Shown here: positions 1 to 10,310 of the stretch, piece after piece
Layout of the letters: every line of letters starts with the position of its first letter
Position numbering within the stretch: the first letter of the stretch is position 1
Assembly (NCBI GenBank): GCA_947561395.2
Contig: OX387183.1
Span: 35,700,853-35,764,852 of the forward strand
Length of the DNA: 64,000 nucleotides
Reading direction: 5' to 3'
DNA from: Buxus sempervirens
Taxonomy: Eukaryota; Streptophyta; Magnoliopsida; Buxales; Buxaceae
Position numbers and translations under genes: made by a program
Notes under the pieces: generated by a model
What the model was told of the DNA's origin: nothing
Seen by the model: only the letters and a program-made list of their open reading frames with translations
The model's database searches: none

Positions 1-175
1 TAACCTATTAAAATTTTAGTAAATACTATAAAAATACTTAATAAACATGATTTTTTTTTCAAAAAATAAAAAAAAGCATATTTTACTTGTGAAGAAGGTT
101 AGAAATATCTAAAAACAATTAAATAAAATCTAAGTAAAATTAATTACAATAGTTAGTGTAGCATGCATTGTATAT
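1..175. other. Host intron sequence left of the LINE insertion
   Basis: AT-rich DNA without coding potential. The last 13 bases (163-175, ATGCATTGTATAT) recur at 22431-22443 and are the LINE target duplication, so this stretch was once contiguous with 22431 onward. It therefore belongs to the large intron of the minus-strand LRR receptor gene whose last visible exon ends at 22999. Confidence 0.6.
163..175. repeat. LINE target-site duplication, left copy
   Basis: ATGCATTGTATAT, identical to 22431-22443 just after the LINE A-rich tail. Thirteen bases is a normal length for LINE insertion. Confidence 0.8.
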
Positions 176-479
176 TCGTGAAGGAGGACCTTGACATTTG
201 AATATAATTGCTAGATCTCGATGTGTACTATGTCAAGCAACTCATGAGGACCTTGACCACCTCTTTTTCCAATGTGATTATTCAAAACAAATTTGGCAAG
301 AGTAATGGGAAAAAATGGAATTTTTGTTCAGCCAACTCATTGGGAACAGGTTATTGAATGGACAGTTTTGAATCTTCAAGGTAAAGGTCTTATACCATGG
401 GTAAAGAAGGCATCACTTGCAGCAATGACTTATCATGTATGGAGAAAGGAACCGAAGACTATTTCAAAGCAAAGCTACC
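176..479 (+). mobile_element. 5'-truncated L1-type LINE, first part (split by element A)
   Basis: About 207-295 reads as the zinc-binding end of a plant L1 reverse transcriptase (zf-RVT): CVLCQATHEDLDHLFFQC followed by an aromatic-rich stretch ending IWQE. A stop and frame change follow, then a C-terminal part resembling the usual LINE ending (AAMTYHVWRKE at about 421-454). Only the 3' end of a LINE is present, as expected of an incomplete insertion. The copy is decayed. It runs antisense to the host LRR gene and is interrupted at 479/480 by element A; it resumes at 22169. Confidence 0.75.
475..479. repeat. 5-bp target-site duplication of element A, left copy
   Basis: CTACC directly before the LTR TG. 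The same CTACC follows the other LTR at 22164-22168. Five bases is the usual duplication made by Ty3/gypsy integrases. Confidence 0.9.
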
Positions 480-2755
480 TGTGAGACATGGGAAAAAATC
501 ACCGGAGTGATCGTCCCTCCGTCAGCACACGGGCTCAACGCAAAAAAACGGGAGAGTCGCCACCATTCATGATTTTGGGGTGAGAATGGACACCAAAGAT
601 TCAAAATATGCAAAAATAGCCAAAAGACAAATTCTAGGATAAAAATAACCCTACTTGAAAATAAAATCCAGAGATGGGTAAGGGGATTAGATTATGAACG
701 GGGGAAGGTGTTAGGCACCCCCATTCATCCACACGAAGTGGTTGCCAAGTGTATGTTCATGCAAAAAATAAAGTAAGAAAGCTTGCTAAAAATCATGAGA
801 AACCTTGAAAAAGGTCAAATGTATGATATCTCCACATGAAGATCTAAATGGATTTTAGATCATCTCTTATGTCAATATCAGTTCTGGAACATTAAAAAGG
901 TGGAAATCAAAACACAAGTTGCTCAAAACCAAGTTAAATCAAATCCGGGGAGTTTGGTAAAAAGTATGTCATTTGCCTTAAAATCATTCAAAATCCAATT
1001 CTAAATTGAACCAAACCAAATCCATTTGAAAGATTAGGGCAAATAAGAGTTTCATGCAAAATTTCAATCCATTCCGATAAAAATCCTAGGAGTTATGCTC
1101 CCTTGAAGTTGCTGCTGGGGATTTTTAAAAGTGGTAAGTGGGCAACTTTGGAAAATTGTCTAGAAAAATCCACTACATAGAAATCCACGAAATTTGGTGT
1201 GATTGAAGTCTGTATGGCCATATTTCAACAGAAACTAGCCTCATACAAAAATCCCTTCGGATGTGCCTTGGGTGGTCTCCCGAACAGGCCCCGAAGATCA
1301 CAGATTTACCCAGAAAAATGCAAATGAGCAGTTCTGAGTAAATCGGCTACCAATAATTCAAATGGAATCCAAAAAATTATGAAACCAACTGGATTTAAAA
1401 ATAGACTCATAAATGAGTACTCAGAAACAAAAATCACTCGAATCGGACTTAAAACGAACACATGGCGGTCCGTCGAAGTGACAAGTTCTGTACTTGGACC
1501 TGAACTGTCCACTTAACTTCGACAGAGCAGTGTCAAAAATCGGCTAGATAGAAAATCATGAAATTTGGTGGACATAAACTAGACAGCCTCACCTTTCCCA
1601 TGGTTCTGGAATCGCCCCAAAATTCATTCGGATGATGAAGTTACGGACGTCCGAAGTAGGGGTACAGGTGCTGTCAAGCTAAGCCGTTTTTGAAGAAAAT
1701 CAAATCCGAAAATTGACAAAAAGTGTGTGATTCGTGAGAGATGAATCCAAAACCTTTGAACAACATTTAAAAACACTCCAGAATTGATTTAGGCAATTTA
1801 TTGGAGTTTTATCACAATAAATGCAATAAACCCCAAATATGAGCCTATCCCGCCAAAATAGTGTAATGTATGTGCAAGTGTAAAAACCCAAACAAGATCA
1901 ATACAACATGCATATAGATTCAACAAAATAGGTTCTAGCATAGCCTAGGGTTCCGTTCCATTATCGTTTCCCTCTGTTCTCTTTAAGATAATCAAGGGTA
2001 CTTTGAATATGGAACGGTTTACAATCAATCAAAAGCCTTACGCTACATGGGTTCTAGCACTAGGGTCAATCCCCAGTCTCGTTTCTCCTAGATCCGCCTT
2101 CACGTTTTACGGCTAGGGGAGTCTTGAGATACTTTGAGCCGGGGAAGGATTTCCACACACACAAACAAGGCTTTACACTACAGAAAGGTAGAAGAAGAGA
2201 TCTAGATCTAGGAATGTAAAGACAGAAAATAAAGAGAAAAGTTGAGGCTTACCTGAATTCTGGAGGCGATTCCGCAGCGGTTTTCTTCTTCTCTTGGAGT
2301 TCTTCTTTGCGAGAATTCAAAACAAGAGTTGTGTGCCATTTGCTCAAGGAGGAGGCTCCTATTTATAGGCAAGGGCTAAGGTCATTGGTAGACACAACTT
2401 AATGTCTAGAACCCCTCCAACCTAAACCCTAAGGTTATTTCCGCGATTTCCCCTCATTTAATGAGGGACATGATGGTAAAAGTGAAAAGCTCTCGGAAAA
2501 CCCTAATTTTGAGCAAACTTAAGGTATCCGGTATATCAGGCCGGATAACAAAGGGCATTAAGGTATCCGGTACATGGTACCGGATACGCTAAAGCCCACA
2601 AGTATCCGGTATGAGTATCCGGATAGGGGAAAGGGTACTTGTATCCGGATTGAGTATCCGGATACAGGTAAAAGTATATTTTTTTCAAATTCTGTGCTGG
2701 CTTTCCAGGAGATAATGATTTTTGATGATTGTTTGTGCAATTTGGGGTGTCTACA
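480..2755 (-). repeat. Element A 3' LTR
   Basis: Begins TGTGAGACATGG and ends GGTGTCTACA on the plus strand, so on the element strand it starts TGTAGACACC and ends in CA. It matches 19889-22163 almost base for base. U3 holds the palindrome array at 2524-2665 and a TATA box (minus-strand TATAAAT, 2361-2367). The splice-donor-like CAG/GTAAGC lies just downstream of that TATA. Confidence 0.95.
2524..2665. promoter_or_regulatory. Four-unit 39-bp-phased palindrome array in the 3' LTR of A
   Basis: Units start at 2524, 2563, 2602 and 2641, exactly 39 bp apart. The unit at 2563-2587 is a perfect dyad: GTATCCGGTAC, ATG, then its reverse complement. The others are imperfect versions of GTATCCGG-N9-CCGGATAC. 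Each contains CCGG, a site that can be methylated in CG and CHG contexts. The array lies in U3, upstream of the LTR TATA box. Confidence 0.85.
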
Positions 2756-2800
2756 ACTGCCCCTCTTTGCGGGAGCTGCGAAGCAGTGAGCTGCAAAGAG
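2756..2800 (-). promoter_or_regulatory. Polypurine tract of A with adjoining hairpin
   Basis: On the minus strand the LTR is preceded by GCAAAGAGGGGCAGT, a purine-rich primer for plus-strand DNA synthesis. Its GCAAAGAG part (2763-2770) pairs with CTCTTTGC (complement of 2793-2800), so the tract lies in one arm of a hairpin. Element B keeps the hairpin with changed arms (32847-32884). Confidence 0.75.
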
Positions 2801-2930
2801 TAGACAAGCCCAAATTGCATTCCCTTGAGCATGATTTGCTCGGTTCAATTCAATTTTTGTAGAAAACAATTTTTGAGTGGAGATTTGCCAAAAAGGCCCT
2901 CACTTTAAGGGGGCATCTCTCCAAGAGTTC

Positions 2931-2973
2931 TTAAATTCCACTGAGCCCTTTGTGGCTGTGAAGTGGATTTTAA
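2931..2973 (-). repeat. Stem-loop 1 of element A (3' untranslated region)
   Basis: Arms TTAAATTCCAC (2931-2941) and GTGGATTTTAA (2963-2973) pair at 10 of 11 positions around a 21-nt loop. The loop resembles that of stem-loop 2 (3076-3113) and of three structures in B and C. It lies in the element's sense RNA between pol and the polypurine tract. Confidence 0.55.
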
Positions 2974-3075
2974 GCCCAAAAATAGGATTTTTGAAAAACT
3001 GATTTTTTATCAAACCAAGTTGAAAATTGAGTGGATATCATCCTTTTGACCAGGCACATTTCCCAAGGTTGTCCC

Positions 3076-3113
3076 GAATTCCACAGAGCTCTCGTGGCTG
3101 TGAGGTGGATTTC
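3076..3113 (-). repeat. Stem-loop 2 of element A
   Basis: Arms GAATTCCAC and GTGGATTTC (8 of 9 paired) flank the loop AGAGCTCTCGTGGCTGTGAG. The loop core GAGCTCTCGTGGCT recurs exactly in element B at about 33049-33062 between unrelated arms. Confidence 0.55.
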
Positions 3114-3167
3114 AAGGCAAAAATAGGATTTTGAGAAAATAGTAAGAATTATAGCATAAGTTTGCTC

Positions 3168-3364
3168 CCTCCTTTTCCTTCTCTTTTTTTTCTTTTCTTT
3201 TTTTTTTTTCTTTCTTTTTTCCCTTTTCTTTTTTTTTTTCATTTCCTTTTCTTCTTTTCTTTTTTTTTTCTTTTCATTTCCCTTTTCTATTCTTTCCTGT
3301 TTTTTTCTCTATTTTTTCTATTTTTTTCTGCTTTTTTCTATTTTTTTTTTCTTTTTTTTCTTTA
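3168..3364. repeat. Polypyrimidine (CT-rich) tract
   Basis: About 200 bp of almost pure T and C on the plus strand, upstream of the palindromes before antisense gene 1. Element C has a similar but shorter tract at 45361-45446. Apparent reading frames here are low-complexity artefacts. Confidence 0.8.
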
Positions 3365-3416
3365 GTATCCGGTAAGTGTATCCGGATAATACAGGGTCTG
3401 CGGGTATCCGGATCCC
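3365..3416 (+). promoter_or_regulatory. Two-unit palindrome array upstream of antisense gene 1 (A)
   Basis: Units begin at 3365 and 3404, again 39 bp apart; the second is only a half-dyad here. In element C both units are fuller (45450-45474, 45489-45513) and are followed at once by TATAAA at 45522. In A the equivalent of that TATA is altered (TTACTTAAG near 3422). Confidence 0.7.
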
Positions 3417-3751
3417 GCAGGTTTACTTAAGTCGCGCGCGACCGCGACTTTTCCTCTTCTTTTCTTCTTGCTCCGATTACTCAGACCGGCTCCAGTCTTT
3501 GCTTCTTCGACGACCGACGATCCTACTTCTTCTCCGGCGATCTCCGACGACTCCGATGCTCTTTTTGCTGCCGGCGACCACCTGTAACTCCGGCGACTTC
3601 TGTTCCTTGCCACAACTGAGCCCTAACTCGGCTTTCTTCAAAAATTTTCGATTTCCAGCGACTTTATCAACTCAGTGTGGGGTGTTGATCTTCGGTGATT
3701 GCTTGTGCCTGATTCTTCATCAACCAGATTCCCTTCTTTGCTGCTCAACTA

Positions 3752-4461
3752 GTAAGTGCAATCCGACCCAGTCAAGCATGCTTCTTTTTTTTCTTTGCAT
3801 GATTCCATCGAATTCAAGCATGTTTTTGCTTTGATCATGTTGGATTATTGTGGATTGGATTTTTGTCATTGATAATTCACCACTGCATTGTGCCCAGCAT
3901 GACTTTTGTATTTCCCATATAACTATTGATAGAATTTTCAGACTTCATGTTATGTGATTTTTTTTTTTTTCAAAATTTGTATTGACTTTCAATTGCCATT
4001 TTTTTTGGAGCTGCCCATGTGACTGTGGCTTGTGCAAGCCTTGTCTTGATAGTGTCCAAAACTTAGGACGGCCTTGCTGCTACTTCTTTTGTCTTGATAT
4101 GCTGGGACTTATTTTTCTCAATCCGCCCGGTGTTGATGTTGTGCTCTAACTGCCAGGACCATTCTGTGGTTGGTTCTTGTACTCCTTGATTTAGCTCAGA
4201 CCATTTGTTTTTTGCACAACTGTAACGATCCTGCAGTAAATTATCAGATATTAGGCCTTGTAAACAAAATGTTTTAGAATAATATAGGAATATTTTCTAA
4301 ACTTTGAACTAAAACACAATTCCTGAAAAATCATATAAGATTCCTGATGAACCAGAGTTGGAACCTATACAATCAAAAACTTTTCTTTTCAACTTGAACT
4401 GAGCAAAGTAGGATTCCAGATAGATTTGAACTGAAATTTATAAAACACTTCCCTGTTGTAG
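3752..4461 (+). other. Probable 5' UTR intron of antisense gene 1 (A)
   Basis: Donor CAACTA/GTAAGT at 3751/3752 and acceptor TTGTAG at 4456-4461, directly in front of the ATG. Element C shows the same arrangement (donor ACCAG/GTCAGT at 45875/45876, acceptor ATGTAG before the ATG at 46818). The intron has no coding potential. The start codon would thus be the first three bases of the second exon. Confidence 0.6.
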
Positions 4462-7153
4462 ATGGCTAGGAGTCGTTCCCGCGTTCGTGAGGAGGTTGAC
4501 CCGACCGACCGGCCTTCTTCTTCTAGAGCTCGGATTGATACTAGTTCTAGTGCCACCCTGTCCGAGCCACTAGGCGACTCTCGAGAGAGCTCTGCTGAGG
4601 TAGACTTTCACGCCCTTTCTCTCTTTTCTTTCTTCCATTCTCCTTTCTACACAAATCTTCACGCTGTTCCTTTGAAATTTAGCCCGTGGTTGCACCCGCT
4701 CGTGGTCGAGGCCGAGGGCGAGGCAGAGTTCAGGATCAGGCCCCTGAGGGCGAGAGAGGCCGTGGTAGAGGCCGAGGCAGAGCCAGAGATATGGCTCCGG
4801 AGGGGGTTGCTGTAGCTTTGGCAGGGGTATCTGAGGAGTTGAGGGCTTCTGTGCATGATACAGAGCTCCTCCATGGCTTGGATAGCCACCCCTCCATGTG
4901 CATCAGGGCCGATGTGCCGCTTCCCTACTATTCTTCCCACTTGCGCGGCAGCTGGGGGAGATTCAGCGAGTTGGCACGGTCACTTTCTCCGGCACTCAGG
5001 CGGGAGTTTGGGAGGTGCCATCTGGATCATTTCCTCAGTATTCCATCATTCAGAGCCGACCGTCCACTCATCTTTGCCATGATGGAGAGATACTTCCCAG
5101 AGACACAGTCGTTCCACCTGCCGGACGTGGAGCTGGGGATCCGCCCTTCCGATTTTGTGATGATTACTGGCATTCCTCTGACGGGGCGGACCATCGTCTT
5201 GGAGCGGCCTTCTGCGGAGGATATGGGACTTCTCCTGGGATATCAGGCCCTGCCTCCTACTGCTTGGGATGGGCGGAGTGGCCGGCTCTCCATTAGTTGG
5301 TTGCGGGAGAGTCTGGCTCGACATTTTGAGGGGAGGCACAGGACTGTGGCTGTGGATGATGCCGCATTTATTCCTATCTTCCGGCACGTATTCCTGCTGA
5401 TGCTTGGGAGCTGCTTTTTCCCGGAGGATACAACCGGCGTCAGCCCACTTTTCCTGGACGCTTTGAGAGATCTCCATCAGACCCGCCAGCTAGCATGGGG
5501 TCGGCTCATTTATGGGACCATCTTGGCCGGGTTGTGCCGGGCAGTTCGAGGTCTGGCATCCCCGAGAGGCGATGGAGTCAGCAGCCGGTTCTTCTGGCAG
5601 ATTCTACAGGTATTGCATTTATCTGTATAGCTTAATTCTTTAGGCTTTATCTTTTCTTGACTGATTTTTCTTTTGCTAGGTGTTCATGTACACCTACATG
5701 ACCTTCTTCCGCCCCTCCCCGGTTCCTGAGGTTGCGGATTTTCCCGTGGCCCTGCGATGGTCGGCCCAGGTTCGAGATGCCGACAGGAGCCAGCCTCGTA
5801 CTGCCCGGGTGCACTTAGACCGTGCACGCCGATCTGATGTAAGTCCTCTATCTTTTTTCTTTTATTTCCTTTCCTGTACCTTGACTGTATCTGACCACTT
5901 TGCTTCTTTGCAGCTCATTCTATCCCGTCCAGATGACGTGGATGTCGGAGTTGCCCGTGAGATGGCAGTACAGGATGCTTTTGAGCGAGATCTCCGACGT
6001 CAGTCTTACCAGTGCTTCCTTGGGAGGCTTGGTAGGGTGATGTACTTGGGAGAGCGCCTGTACTACCAGCACACTGGCGCACTTCGCATCCCCGTCCCTC
6101 CTCCTGCTGTGGGTCCCGACACACTCCTCCCGGGCTTTGATGTTGATCAGTTCGATCACTTCTTGGATGCGGAGGGGCTTACAGTAGCTGGAGATTATGA
6201 CGAGTGGTTCCAGCGGGTGTCTATTGGATGCTTGATGGATCGACCCACTCGTGCTGGGGTGACTGAGATTGGCGGGATCCGTATCCGGATCCATGAGGAC
6301 ACGGTAAGCCTTGTACTCTTCCCATTTTTATCCTCTTTCCCTTCCTTATGCCTTTCTGACCATGCTTCCGTTCTTATTGGCAGGTACACGAGCTGAACTC
6401 CATTCGGGACCGGTTCGAGAGCCAGCGGGCTGCGATTGATGATATGATCGCGGAGCACGATGCAGTCGTGGCCCAGCGGGATGCCCGGATCAGGGAGCTG
6501 GAGGCCCTAGTTGCTGAGCTCCAGTCTAGACAGGTATCTGGCCCTCTCATATGTTCATTTCTTTCATTATTTTCCCATTTCTGCTATTCTGATGTGCTTG
6601 TTTGACTTGTGCAGGGCCCGGTCCATGATCAGGACGCCTTCTTTGAGCATGATTTCCTGATTCCTGACCCATCTCCGGCTCAGGCTGCTGATCCCGAGGA
6701 TGCCCCCGCGGCTGGTCTTGACGAGCCGGATCCTCCTGCTCCTTCTGCAGACATTCCTGGTATGATCTTCTTTTAATTCTCCTCTTTTATTCTTTCTTAT
6801 ATTTGAGTCTTCTGATTGTTCTCTTTTTTGTGGACTCAGCTACTTCTGATCCCGGCCCCTCTGCTGCTGATGCTGGGCCTTCTGGAGCTGCGGGAGCAGA
6901 GGATGCTTTGGATGAGGGCCCAGTTGGGCCGGTTGCTGCTGAGCCCGAGGCTTCTTCCCCAGATTCTACTCCTGCTCCTCCTCCAGATCTCGAGGATTAT
7001 TGCTTGGAGTATCATCTTCAGCAGGTGGTAGGTCGGCATCCTCGCCATGCGGCCGAGCGGATTCTTGCATACTCTAGAGGCCGAGCCCTTTGGGGGAGAC
7101 GCCGTAGAGGTGGACGTGGCCGAGGACTCGGGGATGATCCTGCACAGGAGTAG
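4462..7153 (+). CDS. Antisense gene 1 of element A: plant-mobile-domain-like protein, 7 coding exons
   Basis: Opposite to gag-pol. Coding exons 4462-4599, 4683-5609, 5680-5838, 5914-6303, 6384-6533, 6615-6759 and 6840-7153 join with GT/AG borders and matching phases into 740 open codons. Order: Ser/Arg-rich start (MARSRSR); two RG-rich blocks (about 49-80); a large domain resembling the plant mobile domain (PMD), with FHLPDVELGIRPSDF near residue 190; a short helix region in exon 5; an acidic Pro/Ala-rich stretch; and an RG-rich tail (GRRRRGGRGRG). PMD proteins are known from plant transposons and from MAIN-family nuclear proteins. The RG blocks suggest nucleic-acid binding, but that is inference. 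The copy in C is 46818-49498. Upstream lie a 5' UTR intron and palindromes. This is the only undamaged antisense gene in the window. Confidence 0.8.
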
Positions 7154-7358
7154 ATTAGGATTATATTTTTCATTTTCATGTATTTTTATCATCCCTGTAC
7201 AAAACTTTCAGATATATATGAAAAAAACTTTTTATTCATTCTATTATGTCTTGCACATCTCCTGCTCTCAATTCTATGCAATTATGACTTGTAAGCAGGT
7301 AAAACAGGTAAAAATTCGGATTTTTTCATCCTTAGCCCTTTTTTTGCATTTTTTCTCG

Positions 7359-7499
7359 GTATCCGGTCTGACATACCGGATACATGGATTGGTCTTTGTA
7401 TCCGGTATGTTATACCGGATATTCATGGAATCCTTTGTATCCGGTATACTTATTCGGATATTACCAAAGCCTTTGTATCCGGTCTGAGTTACCGGATAT
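7359..7499 (+). promoter_or_regulatory. Four-unit palindrome array upstream of antisense gene 2 (A)
   Basis: Units start at 7359, 7398, 7438 and 7475 (spacing 39, 40, 37). Best dyads are GTATCCGGT-N7-ACCGGATAC-like, for example 7359-7383 and 7398-7422. The array stops 12 bp before the TATA box at 7512. In C the matching array has exact 39-bp spacing. Confidence 0.85.
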
Positions 7500-7511
7500 G
7501 TTAAAAGATGC

Positions 7512-7517
7512 TATAAA
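7512..7517 (+). promoter_or_regulatory. TATA box of antisense gene 2 (A)
   Basis: TATAAA in the context GCTATAAATG, about 110 bp upstream of the chosen ATG at 7629 and directly downstream of the palindrome array. It is conserved in C at 49867-49872. Confidence 0.6.
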
Positions 7518-7628
7518 TGCAACCAATCTCGGGATTTGGGCATTTTTTACGAGTTTTTGAGTTTAGAAACCCCCTTTTTCGCCTCTTTCTTCCTCCTCTT
7601 GAGTTCTAGCTTGCTCCCGTCCAATCCA

Positions 7629-8413
7629 ATGGAATCCGGATCATCTTCTGCCCCATTATTGTCTGTCCACACTGCCTCCCCTGCAAAACAGCCTTTTAGA
7701 TCAAAACCCCCAAATCTCACTAGGTACAACCCTGTGGATTCCTTTTACACAAGGTGGGTTAACTCTATGACCCTAGATGAGGAGAGGAGATGGGGTTCTA
7801 CTAATCTAGGCCATACCCTGCTCATTCCCAAGGTTCCCTTCAGGTGGGAGATTATAGAGGCCATGATTGGTCATTGGGTTCCTGATCTCAACCTGTTCTG
7901 TTTTGGGACCCATGAGATGACCCCAACCATTGAGGAGGTGGAAACCATCCTGGGCCTGAGGTTTGATGAGAAGGTGGTGAATCCACCTCTTAGGCCCAGT
8001 TATAAGAAGGAAGCTTCTACTTTTTTGGGTATAGGGAAGAAGGACTTGGGGGATTCTGACACCCTTTTGACTCTATCTAAGGCTTTTTTGACTGAGAAGC
8101 TTTTGAGGGGAGAAGATAAGGAGGCCCGATTCAACGCGTTGACCCTGATAGTGGTCAACCAGTTGCTTTTCCCTCGGGAGGATGACGAGGTGGACTTGGC
8201 CTTGATTTCTGTGATCTGCCAGGTCAGGGAGCGGGAGAGGTTGGCCCCTATGATTTTAGCTGGGATATATCAGGCCTTGACTGACTGCTACAACAGGAAG
8301 TCGAAACGCTTCTTAGCATGTGCCCAGATCCTGCAGGTAAACAAGTTTTTTTTTTTTCTTTCTTTTTCTCTTTTTCTTTTTTCTTGCTTTTTGGCCTTCT
8401 TTTTGCCTTTTTT

Positions 8414-8453
<40 letters not shown>

Positions 8454-9366
8454 TACAATGTGCTGACACCTCTTTCTTCCTTTGCAGCTTTGGCTACTTG
8501 ATCATTTGAGCCAGATTGAAGAGATCAATCGACACTTCTTCCCGAGTCTGAAAGTCCCTTTGTTGATGAGCAACAGGGGGTGCCCCGATATTCCAGGGGG
8601 CAAACAGGGCTGGTTCACCTTCTTGGGCTCGCTTCAGGATGACCAGGTGAGATGGCCTGGTACTTATCAGCCTAATGCGGAGACAGTGATTAGCTTCCGA
8701 GACCGCAACTTTCTGATTTTGGCTAGCCTGAGGCATGCAGTGCTTTATCTTCCTCTGCGGGTCCTTCGTCAGTTCCGAGCGACCCAGGGGATTATCATCC
8801 CATGTGGATATGAGGATCGTCTTGGGCCCCTTTCTATGAAGCTAAATGCCTGGTTGATGAAAGAGTGGTCCTATGTCCGCTTTATGCATGGTCCAGTCTT
8901 CTGAGAAGCCCATGTGAAGGATTATCTCTTCTGGATCAAGGAACAGATACAGACTCAGGCCCCAGTACCCGAAGATCCTCCTGTAGTCTTGGCTCCCACC
9001 TATGAGGACATTCTAGAGTCTGAGCGGGCTTCTCATAAGCGGCTTCAGCAGATATGGGTACGGGAGGCCCATGAGCTCAGGATACAGGGCGCTTATCTGG
9101 AGAGGCAGCTTGAGGAGCAGATCTCACGCCGTATTGCCGTGGAAGAGAAGCTGGAGGAGCAGAGGCAGGCCCGTCGCTTCGAGGTCCGTATGATCCGGCA
9201 GAAGTACCAGGATACTTTGGCCAGCCTTAGGAGTATGCGGATCAGGCAGGCCCTTTCAGATGAGGTCATTTCCTTCTTGAGTGATCCCGCTGCAGAGGGG
9301 GCTTCAGGAGTCATTGCAGCTCAGGCAGCTCGGATTCGGGAGCTTGAGGAGCGGCTAGGAGACTAG
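7629..9366 (+). pseudogene. Antisense gene 2 of element A: PMD/DUF7745-like protein with coiled coil, one nonsense codon
   Basis: Two exons, 7629-8336 and 8488-9366, with donor CTGCAG/GTAAAC and acceptor TTTGCAG; both keep one frame. I chose the ATG at 7629 (CCAATGG, start MESGSSS) because it is conserved in C at 49985; an in-frame ATG at 7536 is less likely. The N-terminal half has FGTHEMTPTIEEVETILGL near residue 100, typical of the plant PMD-like/DUF7745 fold. The C-terminal third (from about 9010) is charged and heptad-like, ending RIRELEERLGD, so probably a coiled coil. A TGA at 8902-8904 replaces the Ser codon of C, and nine bases present in C (51152-51160 region) are missing. The intron has a long T run (8417-8453). 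Its function is unknown; partnership with gene 1 is inference. Confidence 0.75.
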
Positions 9367-10310
9367 CTTTATTTCCTGCACATTTTTCATACCTTTGTAC
9401 AAAATTGAACTCCAATAGTGGAAATACAAAGGATTTAATTCAAAATAAAGTTTTTATATTATTGGCCTCAGAATGCTCAGATGCTTGTAAAAACAAAGGT
9501 TTTATGAAAAGTATTTGATTTCTCATCACTGGCCAAAGTATAATTTTTCTTTTTTATCTTTTTTTTTATTTTTTTGAAATTTGGTCCATGCACTTAATCA
9601 CCTATAATTAAAGGAATTAGAACCAGGTTAAATAATGAAAAGGGTAGTCCACAAAATACTGAGGGATCAGAACCGTCCATCTTAGGACCTTTAGAGTCAT
9701 CCCCAACTGCCAAAACTGCCCCATTCTGCTCATGCCAACTTTGCTTGAAGCTCAGATCCCCATGATCAACTCAACCTCTGATTTTCTTTCATTTTTCTTA
9801 TTTTTTTTTCTTTTTGCCTTTTTGCCAATGTTGCCCCTAGCGCCAGTTACGGTTTTCACTAGGGCCGGCTTCCGAATTCCGTCATCACCCATCCTACTCT
9901 GATATTTGAATGAACAAGCTAAGATCACCGAGGGCTTAAAAATAGGACGAAATAAAGGCTAGGCTCAGTTTATGAAAGAAAGGGTATTAAAGGCCCAAAA
10001 TTTTTCAAGTGTGGAAATAGGTCAACCGGACTTACAGTCATGATGAATTTAACCCTTTTCCCCCAAATTGCATTTTTTTGCATTTTTCTTTTTTTCACAC
10101 TTGGCTTTCATTTGCCATTTCCATTGCTTTTCCTCTCTTTTTCTTTTTCTTTCCTCACTTTTGCCCCAATTGATTTTGCCCCAATTTGACTGTAAATCCG
10201 GTTTGGGTTGATCAAAGAAACGAACCGGCTCAACTTGGCTAGACTAGGGATTTGAATTTTTGAAGGAAATAAAGAAAAATGGCCTCAGATCATTTCCTAG
10301 AAATATTCAC
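9367..10310. other. Convergent 3' region between antisense gene 2 and pol (A)
   Basis: No gene seen. The plus-strand gene 2 and the minus-strand pol end face to face across this 0.94 kb, so their 3' untranslated ends probably overlap here. It is T-rich, with CT tracts near 9780-9830 and 10075-10170. Parts are conserved in C (51698-52665) and recognisable in B from about 33800. Confidence 0.6.

Noticed and set aside
2422..2434. Telomere-like AAACCCTAA near the LTR TATA box
   Set aside because: A single copy, not tandem. C has AACCCTAA without the full motif, so neither a telomere remnant nor a conserved telo-box is supported.
3162..3365. Open frame of mostly Phe and Leu
   Set aside because: A product of the polypyrimidine tract; no other coding signal. 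The same holds for similar frames at 8318-8509 and 45357-45734.
4462..4815. A single-exon reading of antisense gene 1 starting at 4462 and running to 4815
   Set aside because: It runs through the intron at 4600-4682; the spliced reading joins the RG-rich exon in phase and is conserved in C.
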